From: Candidatus Poseidoniales archaeon
GTDB lineage: Archaea > Thermoplasmatota > Poseidoniia > Poseidoniales > Thalassarchaeaceae
Direction: 5' to 3'
Assembly: GCA_012960975.1 (NCBI GenBank)
Contig: DUAE01000033.1
Span: 43,337 to 107,336, forward strand
Length of the DNA stretch: 64,000 nucleotides
Part shown: piece after piece, positions 54,843 through 63,921 of the stretch
Numbering within the stretch: the stretch's first letter is position 1
Layout: the number at the start of each line of letters is the position of its first letter
Position numbers and translations under genes: made by a program
The notes under the pieces: generated by a model
Database searches by the model: none
What the model saw: the letters and a program-made list of their open reading frames with translations, nothing else
Told to the model about the DNA's origin: nothing

Positions 54843-56375
54843 TTATCCCATTAGTCGAGTAGAATTTCCACCCAAAGGCAATTCGGGTAAAGCCCGAAGT
54901 TCACCATAAAGGGCAGGGCCCGAAATAAAAGTCCCAATGATTGCCTCTGCGAACCCACCAGCGTTGTGTGCCAAAGCGATCCAAGGTCTTCCCTCATCAT
55001 CGATTTCAACATCGATGAAATCACCGAAACCACCACAACGAACATTCCCACAATCAGAAGTTATGTCCAACGGATCGCTTTCAAGATTAACTGCAACGCT
55101 AGTGATTAAAGGATGTTCAGCAAAAGCATCAGTCATTACAGCCATGTATCCACCCCATCCACAAGCAGCACCGGATGTTGTATTATTAGCCTCATTACAA
55201 TCATTTATCTCTCCGATATATCCAATGACGACACGGCCCGAATCACCCGCAAATATTGTTGGAAAACCTGTTTCTTTCACTCCCGGGGCAGCGACCATCA
55301 TTGGTTCGGACCAAGTAGCACCTTGGTCCTGGGAATATGCATACCAAGGCATTTCATCGGTAGAAATCCAAGTGGTATGAACAGCCCCCCCTTCATCTAC
55401 GGCAACAGCAACTTCGTGAGAATGCCAACCTTGTTGCATCCCAATCTCAGTTGTAATTGTGTGCTCAGTCCAAGAATAGCCACCATCTAAGGAGCGGTAC
55501 ACCGCAGGGCCTTCACAAGATGGGTTTCCTCGGTAAACCGATCCATCTGAACCACCAGCAACATGCCCGTGCAAGCCCGAACACTGAGGATAACTTTCAA
55601 TTGGGTAACCAATTTGTTGAACATCCCAAGTATGGCCGCCATCGAGTGAGCGAGAACATTGTGCTCCATTGGCCGATGAACCGGTGTTGATGCAATAGAC
55701 ATAGATGACTTCGTGGAAAGCAGTAACTCCCGGGGGCGCAGGCATTGAAGCTATACTCTGGTGATCTTGAGGTTGGTAGTATCCTTCGACAGTAAATGGC
55801 ACAGACCAGGAATCTCCATCATTATCTGAATATTCAACAAACATCGCTGCTAAAACATGCATATCGAATTTGATAATTCGATCGGTGAATTTGTCGACAT
55901 ACAAGTAAGGGTCATTCGAATTTGGGGTCTGTCCACTATCATCATCTATTGCTCCGAATGGGCCTACATCTTCCCATGTTTGGCCCTGATCATTGGATCT
56001 GATAATATGTGTACCATCGCCCAAACCATTGTAATTCGTAAATAAAATAGCCCCAGATGAAGTTACTCCAATCGTCGGCTCAAAGGTATCATAACCAGTT
56101 CCATAATACGTGCCAGAAGAGAAATAGGGGGTAGAATTTCCACTAAGATTAGCCGTGATATTCGCTGCAGAGACCGCCGTAGGATTTGTTGCATCAATCG
56201 CTAAAGGAGAATCAACAGTCCCAGGATAATGGTACCAAGTTGTACTCGAGACGGCGCCTTCTTCGAAAACGAAGGGGCCCCTCTGTTCTTGTGCCGGATC
56301 ATCATCTTCTCCAAAACAGCCGGCGAAAACTGGTGAAATAAACAACAGTGCAACAAGCACGGCTAGGTTACGCAT
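54843..56375 (-). CDS. BNR/sialidase-like lipoprotein B
   Basis: A 510-residue lipoprotein with signal and lipobox VFAGC (Cys19) followed by a short acidic spacer. Five Asp-box repeats are visible (SNDQGQTWE, SDNDGDSWS, SLDGGHTWD, SLDGGYSWT, SQDQGATWS), one more than in lipoprotein A. RCGGFGDFIDVEIDDEGRPW in the C-terminal part matches the same place in A. This is the upstream member of the tandem pair. It probably acts on extracellular glycans. Confidence 0.82.
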   Translation of the reverse strand: MRNLAVLVALLFISPVFAGCFGEDDDPAQEQRGPFVFEEGAVSSTTWYHYPGTVDSPLAIDATNPTAVSAANITANLSGNSTPYFSSGTYYGTGYDTFEPTIGVTSSGAILFTNYNGLGDGTHIIRSNDQGQTWEDVGPFGAIDDDSGQTPNSNDPYLYVDKFTDRIIKFDMHVLAAMFVEYSDNDGDSWSVPFTVEGYYQPQDHQSIASMPAPPGVTAFHEVIYVYCINTGSSANGAQCSRSLDGGHTWDVQQIGYPIESYPQCSGLHGHVAGGSDGSVYRGNPSCEGPAVYRSLDGGYSWTEHTITTEIGMQQGWHSHEVAVAVDEGGAVHTTWISTDEMPWYAYSQDQGATWSEPMMVAAPGVKETGFPTIFAGDSGRVVIGYIGEINDCNEANNTTSGAACGWGGYMAVMTDAFAEHPLITSVAVNLESDPLDITSDCGNVRCGGFGDFIDVEIDDEGRPWIALAHNAGGFAEAIIGTFISGPALYGELRALPELPLGGNSTRLMG

Positions 56376-56425
56376 TGAATCCGCGTCAGAACCATGCCTC
56401 TAAATCTAACCGAATTGTTGAGCGA

Positions 56426-57457
56426 CTAGACCCAGTCATTTTCGATTACTCTCTCAGCTGCCGCTAGGATTGAATCGGCAGGTGAAATCCAATCCATCCC
56501 TAGGTCTTTTTTGGCAGGGAAAGAATCCCAATATATTTTTTTCTTTAGATGACTCCTAGCCCATGACACACTGATTTTTGGATGGAACAAAGCAGCAATC
56601 AAAGCAAGTGGGTAGGGTAGTTCAAATGAAGGCAAACTCATGTCTGGATATTGAGATTTGAGCAGTTTAGCCATCTCTCTCATTGAAACATCTCCTGCGG
56701 TTACAAGATAGCGACCCCCATCTTCCCCCCCGCTCAATGCTCTGACATGTGCTTCAGCGACATCTCGAACGTCTACAACATTGATTTGCATGGGTAGGAC
56801 AACAGGCATCTCTCGCCTCAACACACTCATCATCAGGGCAAGAGATCCCCGGAGATGGCGGGTTGACATCGGCGGGCCAAATACCATACAAGGATGAATT
56901 GTAACCAATCTTTTCCTTGATTCAACTGATTTTTGAGAGTACCAATTTCGGACAATTCGTTCAGAACTTACTTTTGCCAATCCATATGGATTATTTTCCA
57001 GCGTTGCGTCGTCTGCCCATGTTTCACTAGTTAGCGTAGTTCCATTTTTCCATTTAGTTGGCCTTATCGCTGCGGTCGAAGAAGTGTGAATAAGGCATCT
57101 AACTGAATCACTATTATCGATTGCAGCGACTATGTTTTGGGTTCCGATTACGCTGGGGTCCACAATTTTCAATTGCGGGTTTGACGACATTATCATCACA
57201 GCGGCCGCTGTGTGGATGACTTCTTCTGCCCCCAAAATTGCATTATTGACCGAATCAATATCAAACAAATCCATTTCAACAATTTCTAATGACCCTCCTC
57301 GACCAATCTCTAGCGCTTCTAAATGAGCCACTCTGTCAGGGTCTGAAGAATCTCGGACGGTAGCTCTAACATGCCTTCCGCGGCGCAGCAAGTTAGAAAC
57401 AATGTGACTACCAATATATCCACTCGCACCGGTTACAACAACAATATTCGAAGCCAT
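56426..57457 (-). CDS. NAD(P)-dependent extended SDR / epimerase-family protein
   Basis: A 343-residue Rossmann-fold oxidoreductase with NAD-binding VVVTGASGYIGSHIV at the N-terminus. It has STAAIRPT, a PYGLAKVSSE active-site Tyr-x-x-x-Lys-like motif and IHPCMVFGP. The pattern suits the dihydroflavonol reductase/3-beta-HSD-like branch that acts on varied alcohols. ATG 57457 follows the HAD stop by 13 nt; a longer frame would overlap it. Cotranscribed with the HAD and geranylgeranyl reductase genes. Confidence 0.85.
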   Translation of the reverse strand: MASNIVVVTGASGYIGSHIVSNLLRRGRHVRATVRDSSDPDRVAHLEALEIGRGGSLEIVEMDLFDIDSVNNAILGAEEVIHTAAAVMIMSSNPQLKIVDPSVIGTQNIVAAIDNSDSVRCLIHTSSTAAIRPTKWKNGTTLTSETWADDATLENNPYGLAKVSSERIVRNWYSQKSVESRKRLVTIHPCMVFGPPMSTRHLRGSLALMMSVLRREMPVVLPMQINVVDVRDVAEAHVRALSGGEDGGRYLVTAGDVSMREMAKLLKSQYPDMSLPSFELPYPLALIAALFHPKISVSWARSHLKKKIYWDSFPAKKDLGMDWISPADSILAAAERVIENDWV

Positions 57458-57470
57458 AACCAACGCACCA

Positions 57471-58253
57471 CTAACATAGTTCAGCAACAGATTCAACAAC
57501 CAATGATGGATTTTGACTGGCGCCCCCCAGGTCCCCCAATGTCGTTTCTCCTGAAAGAACAAGAATGCCATGAACCCCTGCTCTTTCGGCCATTTCCATA
57601 TCGGTGTAAAGGCGATCTCCGACCATTGCACATTGCTCCGGTTTCAATCCCAATTCTTCGATTTTATGTAGAATCATATCTGGGTTGGGCTTGCCACAAA
57701 TATGTGTGGGGCTTATTCCAGTGGTGGCTTTGAATAATGCCATGTATGCCCCTGTATCGGGCAATCCTCCTTCAGGAGAAGGGCAGACCACATCTGGGTG
57801 GGATGCAACAAGTGGCACTCCATTATGGAGGTGAATTGAAGCGGCAGTCAATTTTTCATAATTAATTTCAGTATCATAGCCTAGTACCACATATTGTGGT
57901 TGATTACTATGTGTTTTTATTCCGACTTCTTCAAGCATTGAACGCATACCTTCTGTGCCTACAAGGTATGTTTCAGTTATTCCTTCTTTAGCCAACCAAG
58001 AGAGCAGATCGTGAGTTGAAAGCAAAATGTCCTTTGCTTCTGCAGGAATTCCGAAACCATTCAGTTTTGCTAAATATTCAGATACGGATTTTGAGGAATT
58101 ATTTGATAGGAAGAAGCGCTGAATTCCCCGTTTTTCACATCGATTTAAAAATTCGATAGAACCCTCAAATAAGTTTCCACCAAGGTAGATGGTCCCATCA
58201 AGATCAAGAAATACCGCTTCGATTCCGGTCATATCTTCATTCAAAGCATTCAT
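57471..58253 (-). CDS. HAD-IIA phosphatase (NagD/p-nitrophenyl phosphatase-like)
   Basis: A 260-residue HAD enzyme. Motif I is VFLDLDGTIYLGGNLFEG, motif II is FFLSNNSSKS, motif III is the Lys in ICGKPNPDMI, and motif IV is MVGDRLYTDMEMAERAG. The cap domain between II and III fits the IIA (C2) group. Substrate is unknown, perhaps glycerol-phosphate or nucleotide. ATG 58253 is preceded by AGGTGA, 5 nt away. It sits 8 nt after the geranylgeranyl reductase stop, so a lipid-phosphate role is conceivable. Confidence 0.88.
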   Translation of the reverse strand: MNALNEDMTGIEAVFLDLDGTIYLGGNLFEGSIEFLNRCEKRGIQRFFLSNNSSKSVSEYLAKLNGFGIPAEAKDILLSTHDLLSWLAKEGITETYLVGTEGMRSMLEEVGIKTHSNQPQYVVLGYDTEINYEKLTAASIHLHNGVPLVASHPDVVCPSPEGGLPDTGAYMALFKATTGISPTHICGKPNPDMILHKIEELGLKPEQCAMVGDRLYTDMEMAERAGVHGILVLSGETTLGDLGGASQNPSLVVESVAELC

Positions 58254-58261
58254 TTTTTCAC

Positions 58262-59638
58262 CTATGGTAGCAGTAATGTTTTCATTAGGAACCACGGGCT
58301 CCAAAGGACAGTTTGAGATTCTTTACTGGCAATCATTTCAGACATCATTATACCAATTTCAGGTTTTTTAGAAGCCTTCTTTACAAACCAATTTGTTAAT
58401 CGCTTCCATTTCATAATTCGTTGTAATTTTGATGAATTAGACAATTCTTTACCTAACACGCCCCAAAGGGCAACCATATATTCTTCTGCCGCTTCATTTG
58501 TAAAACCATTCGAATGTTTACTAAGTTCAAAATATTGAGCGGTTAATTTGGCTGAAAGAAGTGCATTTCCAACCCCCTCTCCACTGAACGGGTCAACCAA
58601 ACTAGCAGCATCTCCAATGCACATGGCACCCGCCATAGCTGAACGCCGTGGCTGATGTGAGGGAGCATTCTTTCGAGGGGATCCGAATGGAAGTTGCCAT
58701 CCTTTCGAAGAACCATCGATCAAAGTTGAATCAGAAAAACGATTTTTGAATCGCGGATGTTCTTCAATGACCCACTTCTGAACTTGCTTGAGAGATTTTT
58801 TCTTACCCTTTTGTTTTCTTTGTTCAGAAATCAACATGCCTATTCCAACATTTACTATCCCATTTCCTATTGGAAAAAGCCAGAAATATCCAGGCAATAC
58901 CTCATCGATAAAATGTATTTCAATTTGTCCTTCATCTCCAGCCAATCCCCCAACATTCTCCCAGTATTGCCTATATCCACCACAAAAATGCTTATCGTTT
59001 CGATGCGGCTCATGAAAAATTTCCTCAGTAATCGTTCTAGATACCGGGCAATTATAGCCTCCAGCACCTATCGTTAAGGCTGATGTGTAAGTCAATTCTG
59101 GTTCTTCTGACCTACGCCCCCCCAATCTGCATTTCACTCCAGAAATTTGTGAAGTAACCCCTTCCCCCTCAACAATAATTTCGGTGACATCATGACCTTG
59201 AATGACAGCCCCACCATTTTCTAGAACAATTTCATTCGCTCGTTTGAACATCATATAATCGAACTGAATTCTCGGTAGAGCGAAACCAGATTGCAAGTCC
59301 ATTTTTGCATATGCATCTTTAGGTAACATAACCCTAACCTCTGCTCCATTTGCACTGCCGAAGAGTATTGAATCAACAACATAATGAGGTGTTGATTCGA
59401 CTAAATCAAAGACACCCAATTCCTTCACATGGCTAAGTGATTTTCCTCCTACTGCATCGCCACAAACTTTGTCTCTTGGCCAAACGCATTTTTCGATCAA
59501 TAATACTTTACAGCCATTCATAGCATTGTATGATGCGGCCGCTGAGCCAGCCGGACCTCCCCCGACTACGATTACATCAAAATGAGACCCGTCGTTGGGA
59601 ATCAAGCCTGTGTCGATTGGTTTTGTCCACTCACTCAT
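58262..59638 (-). CDS. Geranylgeranyl reductase family flavoprotein
   Basis: Saturates isoprenoid double bonds in archaeal membrane lipids. FAD-binding VVGGGPAGSAAA (25-36), then WPRDKVCGDAVGGKS with the conserved Cys. Near the C-terminus is GDAASLVDPFSGEGVGNAL. The 458-residue length is typical. It needs a low-potential electron donor; the ferredoxin at 41.7 kb could serve. First gene of a likely operon with the HAD phosphatase and SDR. Divergent from thrC. Confidence 0.9.
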   Translation of the reverse strand: MSEWTKPIDTGLIPNDGSHFDVIVVGGGPAGSAAASYNAMNGCKVLLIEKCVWPRDKVCGDAVGGKSLSHVKELGVFDLVESTPHYVVDSILFGSANGAEVRVMLPKDAYAKMDLQSGFALPRIQFDYMMFKRANEIVLENGGAVIQGHDVTEIIVEGEGVTSQISGVKCRLGGRRSEEPELTYTSALTIGAGGYNCPVSRTITEEIFHEPHRNDKHFCGGYRQYWENVGGLAGDEGQIEIHFIDEVLPGYFWLFPIGNGIVNVGIGMLISEQRKQKGKKKSLKQVQKWVIEEHPRFKNRFSDSTLIDGSSKGWQLPFGSPRKNAPSHQPRRSAMAGAMCIGDAASLVDPFSGEGVGNALLSAKLTAQYFELSKHSNGFTNEAAEEYMVALWGVLGKELSNSSKLQRIMKWKRLTNWFVKKASKKPEIGIMMSEMIASKESQTVLWSPWFLMKTLLLP

Positions 59639-59774
59639 GCTGACACCAATCGCTCGTAGGTAAGTTCGGCATTCAAACTATGGTATGTTGCTGAGTCAGA
59701 TTTTCTTTTCTTTTCCGTTTTTTTCAAAGGTAGACTCAGTGAAGTTCAATTGCCCAATCAAACCGCGACAATCC

Positions 59775-60830
59775 ATGGCTAAGGGGGTCATCGAATCTTA
59801 TCGAAACTTCCTTCCTGTAGGCCAAAGCACAGAAATTATCTCATTATCTGAAGGAAACACCCCACTTATTTCAGCCGAACGACTCGTAGAGAAACTGGGA
59901 GGAGAGTTCGAGTTATTTTTAAAATTCGAAGGCTTGAACCCAACGGGTTCTTTCAAGGATAGAGGAATGTGCATGGCGGTTACTAAGGCCGTGGAAAATG
60001 GTGCCAAAGCAATAGTCTGCGCAAGTACAGGCAATACCAGTGCTGCCGCGGCTGCCTATGCGGCTAGGGCTGGAATTAAGTGCATAGTTCTGATTCCAGA
60101 AGGCAAAATTGCTCTCGGTAAATTAGCACAAGCTTTGATGCACGGCGCTCAAACAATTTCAATAAAAGGAAATTTTGACGAAGCACTAGATATAGTGCGA
60201 AAACTTGGCGAAATTGATGGTTTTGAAATAGTGAACAGCATCAACCCCTATCGTATCCAGGGGCAAAAAACAGCGGCATTTGAAATCGTTGATGAGTTAG
60301 GAAACTCTCCTGATTTTCATTTCTTACCTGTTGGTAATGCAGGCAACATTACAGCTTACTGGATGGGTTATAATGAATATAAATTCCATAATAAATCTTC
60401 TCAACTTCCGAAAATGATGGGTTGGCAAGCAAAAGGTGCTGCCCCATTCGTTCTCGGTAAACCCATCGACAACCCAGAGACTGTCGCTACAGCCATACGC
60501 ATAGGCCACCCTGCAAGTTGGGATTCAGCGATTGAGGCAGCAAATAATTCAGGAGGCAAGATTGACTGTGTTAGTGATGAAGAAATTCTCGACGCACAGA
60601 GGCTTCTCGCACGTTATACTGGTGTATTTTGTGAACCAGCATCAGCAGCTTCGATTGCCGGCCTTCGTAAATCCGTAGAAAATAAGCAAATCCCATCAGG
60701 GAGTATTGTCGTTGCTACATTGACTGGCCATGGACTCAAAGATCCCGATATAGCAATTAAAATTTCGAAAACAAAGACAAAACTCGTTGATGCAAACCTA
60801 GAATCAGTTATCTCAGCGATTGGATTATAA
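59775..60830 (+). CDS. thrC: Threonine synthase
   Basis: PLP enzyme converting O-phosphohomoserine to threonine. It has LSEGNTPL near the N-terminus, the PLP lysine in [11 protein letters not shown] (Lys61), [19 protein letters not shown] and [16 protein letters not shown], the typical class order. I chose ATG 59775 (351 residues); the 30-residue upstream extension from 59685 is hydrophobic and non-conserved. It ends directly at the stop of the convergent Lrp gene. Confidence 0.92.
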   Translation: MAKGVIESYRNFLPVGQSTEIISLSEGNTPLISAERLVEKLGGEFELFLKFEGLNPTGSFKDRGMCMAVTKAVENGAKAIVCASTGNTSAAAAAYAARAGIKCIVLIPEGKIALGKLAQALMHGAQTISIKGNFDEALDIVRKLGEIDGFEIVNSINPYRIQGQKTAAFEIVDELGNSPDFHFLPVGNAGNITAYWMGYNEYKFHNKSSQLPKMMGWQAKGAAPFVLGKPIDNPETVATAIRIGHPASWDSAIEAANNSGGKIDCVSDEEILDAQRLLARYTGVFCEPASAASIAGLRKSVENKQIPSGSIVVATLTGHGLKDPDIAIKISKTKTKLVDANLESVISAIGL

Positions 60831-61328
60831 TTAATTCAAAGCTGCTGCAGCACCATCGTAACTATAGAATGAAACCAATGTTTGAGTGTGTCCTACACCA
60901 GTAATTCCTGAAAGCCTGTCAAGAATAGAATCTCCTAAATCAGCCATATCTCGCGCTACCACTTCGATAATGAAATCCCATTGTCCAGTTACGATATGAC
61001 AGCCTACAACAAATTCTAATCCGGCTATGTCAGAAGCGACTTTTCTCCTATCGGTTAAACCCCTCTCCCCTTGCCAATTTGCCATGATGAATGCGTGTAA
61101 TGGCCAACCCAATTCTTGACGGTCCAAATCGATGGTAAATCGTTTGACGATACCTTTGTCTTGCAATCGCCGAATCCGATCGTGTACGGTAACTCTAGGC
61201 ATGTTTAGTAAATCTGCATATGCCTGTGTACTTGCTCGCGAATCTTTTGTTAGTAATTTTACAATTTCTATGTCTTTCTTATCAAGTTTAGATAGAGGCA
61301 CAGTATTGTGGAATTGACGAGTCAACAT
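60831..61328 (-). CDS. Lrp/AsnC-family transcription regulator
   Basis: The N-terminal winged helix (LDKKDIEIVKLLTKDSR, then MPRVTVHDRIRRLQDKGIV) has the family recognition helix. The C-terminal RAM-type ligand domain contains VVGCHIVTGQWDFIIEV. Length 165 is normal. ATG 61328 is used; TTG 61343 is in frame. It lies between thrC and the cystathionine gene, and an amino acid effector is expected. A dyad upstream (GTCGG...CCGAC) could be its operator. Confidence 0.9.
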   Translation of the reverse strand: MLTRQFHNTVPLSKLDKKDIEIVKLLTKDSRASTQAYADLLNMPRVTVHDRIRRLQDKGIVKRFTIDLDRQELGWPLHAFIMANWQGERGLTDRRKVASDIAGLEFVVGCHIVTGQWDFIIEVVARDMADLGDSILDRLSGITGVGHTQTLVSFYSYDGAAAALN

Positions 61329-61343
61329 AAATCTTCCCGTCAA

Positions 61344-61436
61344 TTAGTCGGTAAATGTGGAAAGAATTCTAATAATCCGACGATTATTTAACCATTATAC
61401 CGTTTAATTGATTTCCACCCCCCCTCTCGGATATTC
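61344..61436. promoter_or_regulatory. Divergent promoter with dyad between Lrp and cystathionine genes
   Basis: GTCGG (61347-61351) and CCGAC (61377-61381) form an interrupted dyad with AT-rich flanks. TTATTTAA (61384-61391) fits a TATA-type element for the rightward gene, about 50 nt before its start. Lrp proteins often bind near their own promoter, so autoregulation and control of the neighbour are likely inferences. Confidence 0.35.
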
Positions 61437-62639
61437 ATGGACGAGAAACATTCCGACAAAAAGTTCGCAACCAAAGCAGTATGGTCAGGCACACAGAACA
61501 TCGAGGGGGCTGCAGTAACTCCAGTTTTTCTTACCTCAACTTATCAACTCACACCTGAGAGATATCAGGGATGGGCGAATGGTGCTCAGCACACAGAACT
61601 TTATTCGCGCCTTTCTAGTATCAATTCAGAGGGCGTCGCGAAGAAGATTGCAGCACTTGAGGGTGCAGAAGACGGTGAAGTTTTTGCTAGCGGAATGTCA
61701 GCAATTTCAACAACCCTCCTCGCGCTTTTGTCCAGTGGAGACCACGTAGTTGCTAGTGCAGATTGTTATGGTGGAACTTATGGTTTGATGACTGATGAAT
61801 TCCCACGATTAGGAATTGAAGTTACGATGGCCGATATGCGTGATCCAGCATCTTATGAAGCCGCGATTCAGCCTAACACAAAAATTCTCTATGTTGAGAC
61901 TATTACAAATCCAGTAATCAAAGTATGCGACCTTGAGGCGATGAACGCGGTCGCTAAGAAGCATAATTTGATCTCAATTGTTGACAATACCTTTGCTTCA
62001 CCTTGGGCTTGTAACCCTATCGAATACGGCTACGATTTGGTTATTCATTCGGCAACAAAATACCTCGGCGGCCACTCTGATTTAATTGCAGGGGTTGTTG
62101 TCGGACGCCGCGATTTAGTGGCTGAAATTTTCCCACGAAAAGTACACTTTGGTGGTGCAGCAGATCCTCATATGTGCTATTTACTCGAGCGCGGAATGCG
62201 TACATTACACGCACGAATGCCAATTCATGTATCGAATGCAGCTGAACTTGCCAAGCGTCTTGAAGCACATCCAATGATAGATAGTGTCAATCATCCAAGC
62301 CTTCCTTCTAGCCCAGATTATGAGGTCGCACAGCGTATTATTCCGCGCGGAACAGGTATGATGGGATATGTCCTCAAGGGTGGCGATGCTGCTGCATTGC
62401 ATTTCATACACTCATTAGATCTCATTTTCGAAGCAACCAGCCTTGGTGGCGTTGAGAGCCTTGTTGAATGCCCATTCAATTCCAGTCATATGTTCGTTCC
62501 TGAAGACGTACGCCATGAAGCTGGAGTATTACCCGGATTCGTCCGTATGAGCGTCGGCATTGAGGACATAGAAGATCTGTGGAATGATGTTTCTACCGCA
62601 CTTTCTTTGACTGAAGAACACCTCGTAACCTTAGCTTGA
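61437..62639 (+). CDS. Cystathionine gamma-synthase/lyase family PLP enzyme
   Basis: A transsulfuration enzyme of the Cys/Met metabolism fold. It has YSRLSSINSEGV, FASGMSAIST, DNTFASPW and the PLP lysine Lys208 in HSATKYLGGHSD. The 400-residue length is usual. Members include MetB, MetC, CGL and methionine gamma-lyase; sequence alone does not decide. Next to an Lrp regulator and a LysE exporter, so amino-acid metabolism is the theme. No obvious ribosome binding site; possibly leaderless. Confidence 0.9.
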   Translation: MDEKHSDKKFATKAVWSGTQNIEGAAVTPVFLTSTYQLTPERYQGWANGAQHTELYSRLSSINSEGVAKKIAALEGAEDGEVFASGMSAISTTLLALLSSGDHVVASADCYGGTYGLMTDEFPRLGIEVTMADMRDPASYEAAIQPNTKILYVETITNPVIKVCDLEAMNAVAKKHNLISIVDNTFASPWACNPIEYGYDLVIHSATKYLGGHSDLIAGVVVGRRDLVAEIFPRKVHFGGAADPHMCYLLERGMRTLHARMPIHVSNAAELAKRLEAHPMIDSVNHPSLPSSPDYEVAQRIIPRGTGMMGYVLKGGDAAALHFIHSLDLIFEATSLGGVESLVECPFNSSHMFVPEDVRHEAGVLPGFVRMSVGIEDIEDLWNDVSTALSLTEEHLVTLA

Positions 62640-62660
62640 AAAATAGCGAGAGGTGATGTT

Positions 62661-63263
62661 ATGGATTATGAGGGACTTGTTGCTCTCCTAGTGTTCATTA
62701 TTCCAATGTGTTTCACGCCAGGCCCCAATAATATGCTATGTGCAGCCCACGGCTCACAACATGGATTTCGAGCTACAATTCCTTTGACTATTGGAATGGT
62801 TGTAGGATGGTCATCACTTGGCTTGGCAGTTGGGATGGCAACAGTCTTCATTGAAGATAATCAACAAGTATTCCTCTTATTGACATATATTGGTGCAGCA
62901 TATATTGCTTATTTAGGATACAAAATAGCGACCCAAGACCCAACCAAAGAAAAAGCGGACACAGAAACCGAAAGATTAGGATTTACAACAGGATTGGTAT
63001 TACAAATTGTTAACGGAAAGGCATGGGTTCACTTCCTTGTTATGATGACTTCATGGGGTACCCTATTTGGAACAGGTTTTGCAAGCAAGGCTATTTTAGT
63101 CGGAATTAATGCCATAGCAGGCTATCCAGCAGTTCTAACATGGGCAGTATTCGGAGTTGGTCTAAGCAAAATTTTCTCCACGCCAGAAAAAGCACAAATC
63201 CTCAATGGATTACTTGGGTTTTCTCTTTTTGCAGTAGCAGTATGGATTTCCCTCCCTTACTAA
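62661..63263 (+). CDS. LysE-family amino acid exporter (second copy)
   Basis: A 200-residue RhtB/LysE-type membrane exporter. The MCFTPGPNNMLCAAHGSQHGF segment is the conserved first block. QIVNGKAWVHFLVM is the second. About six helices. GAGGTGA precedes the ATG. It follows the cystathionine gene by 21 nt, so a shared operon controlled by the divergent Lrp protein is plausible. Probably exports surplus sulfur or branched amino acids. Confidence 0.88.
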   Translation: MDYEGLVALLVFIIPMCFTPGPNNMLCAAHGSQHGFRATIPLTIGMVVGWSSLGLAVGMATVFIEDNQQVFLLLTYIGAAYIAYLGYKIATQDPTKEKADTETERLGFTTGLVLQIVNGKAWVHFLVMMTSWGTLFGTGFASKAILVGINAIAGYPAVLTWAVFGVGLSKIFSTPEKAQILNGLLGFSLFAVAVWISLPY

Positions 63264-63412
63264 TCACATGGGTAGCGTAGTTGACAGTCTTATGTACAAC
63301 GGTTAGTCTGTTACATATCCATCAATATGTTTCTTACCTAGACCGAATATGATTAATCTCGAATATATCTATAAGTAGAATCAGTCAGTTGAGGTATATC
63401 GAGGAAGATAGA

Positions 63413-63703
63413 ATGACAAAAACAACGAAAAGAAAAATCATCCCATTATTATTGGTAATATCTGGAATACTTGTACTCATTGCTGGGATTATCATGGTAC
63501 AAACTGGATTTGCAACCTTTGAGGATACCGAGCCTAGAGTTGTACTCTACATTGGAGGTATTTTTACAATAGTTGGAGGCTTTTTCTTGACAGTTGGTGG
63601 GATAATATATCTTAACTTCGATGGTTTGAAAAAGAAGTTTCTTCGTACGGCCGGCAAGGTTGCTGATGCCTATGAAGAAGAGAGAAAACAAGAGAAAGTG
63701 TAA
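63413..63703 (+). CDS. Small two-helix membrane protein
   Basis: A 96-residue protein with two hydrophobic helices (about 11-30 and 44-66) and a charged C-terminus (RTAGKVADAYEEERKQEKV). ATG 63413 has GAGGA at 63400-63404, upstream; the in-frame TTG at 63389 is less likely. Nothing else identifies it. It stands alone between the LysE gene and a structured intergenic region. Confidence 0.6.
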   Translation: MTKTTKRKIIPLLLVISGILVLIAGIIMVQTGFATFEDTEPRVVLYIGGIFTIVGGFFLTVGGIIYLNFDGLKKKFLRTAGKVADAYEEERKQEKV

Positions 63704-63787
63704 TTCTATTCTTCTACTTCCGTACTTCCGTACTCCTGTATTACGTATGCTAGGGTATCCCTTCTTGAATATACATCAATATCGGTT

Positions 63788-63845
63788 CCCTCTCGACCCC
63801 GACTGGTAGCCGCTTCGGTTAAATCGGGCAACCGCCCTCTCGGGC
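63788..63845. other. GC-rich hairpin cluster in intergenic region
   Basis: CCCGA (63798-63802)/TCGGG (63824-63828) encloses AGCCG-CTT-CGGTT (63808-63820). GCCC (63834-63837) can pair with GGGC at 63842-63845 or, alternatively, with GGGC at 63826-63829. CCCTCTCG occurs twice, at 63788 and 63835. It could be a small structured RNA or terminator. The 218-nt gap around it contains no convincing gene. Confidence 0.35.
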
Positions 63846-63921
63846 ACATGTCACTGTACGACACCATAGCAAAGGCAATAGAAGGATTGGACCATTCACA
63901 ACAGGAATATGCCCCTGTGCT

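Noticed and set aside
53334-56375. Calling the BNR lipoproteins true sialidases
   Set aside because: Asp-boxes alone occur in many binding proteins; the arginine triad and nucleophile were not identified.
63788-63845. tRNA gene
   Set aside because: There is no 7-bp acceptor stem, T loop or anticodon arm in either strand, only short hairpins.
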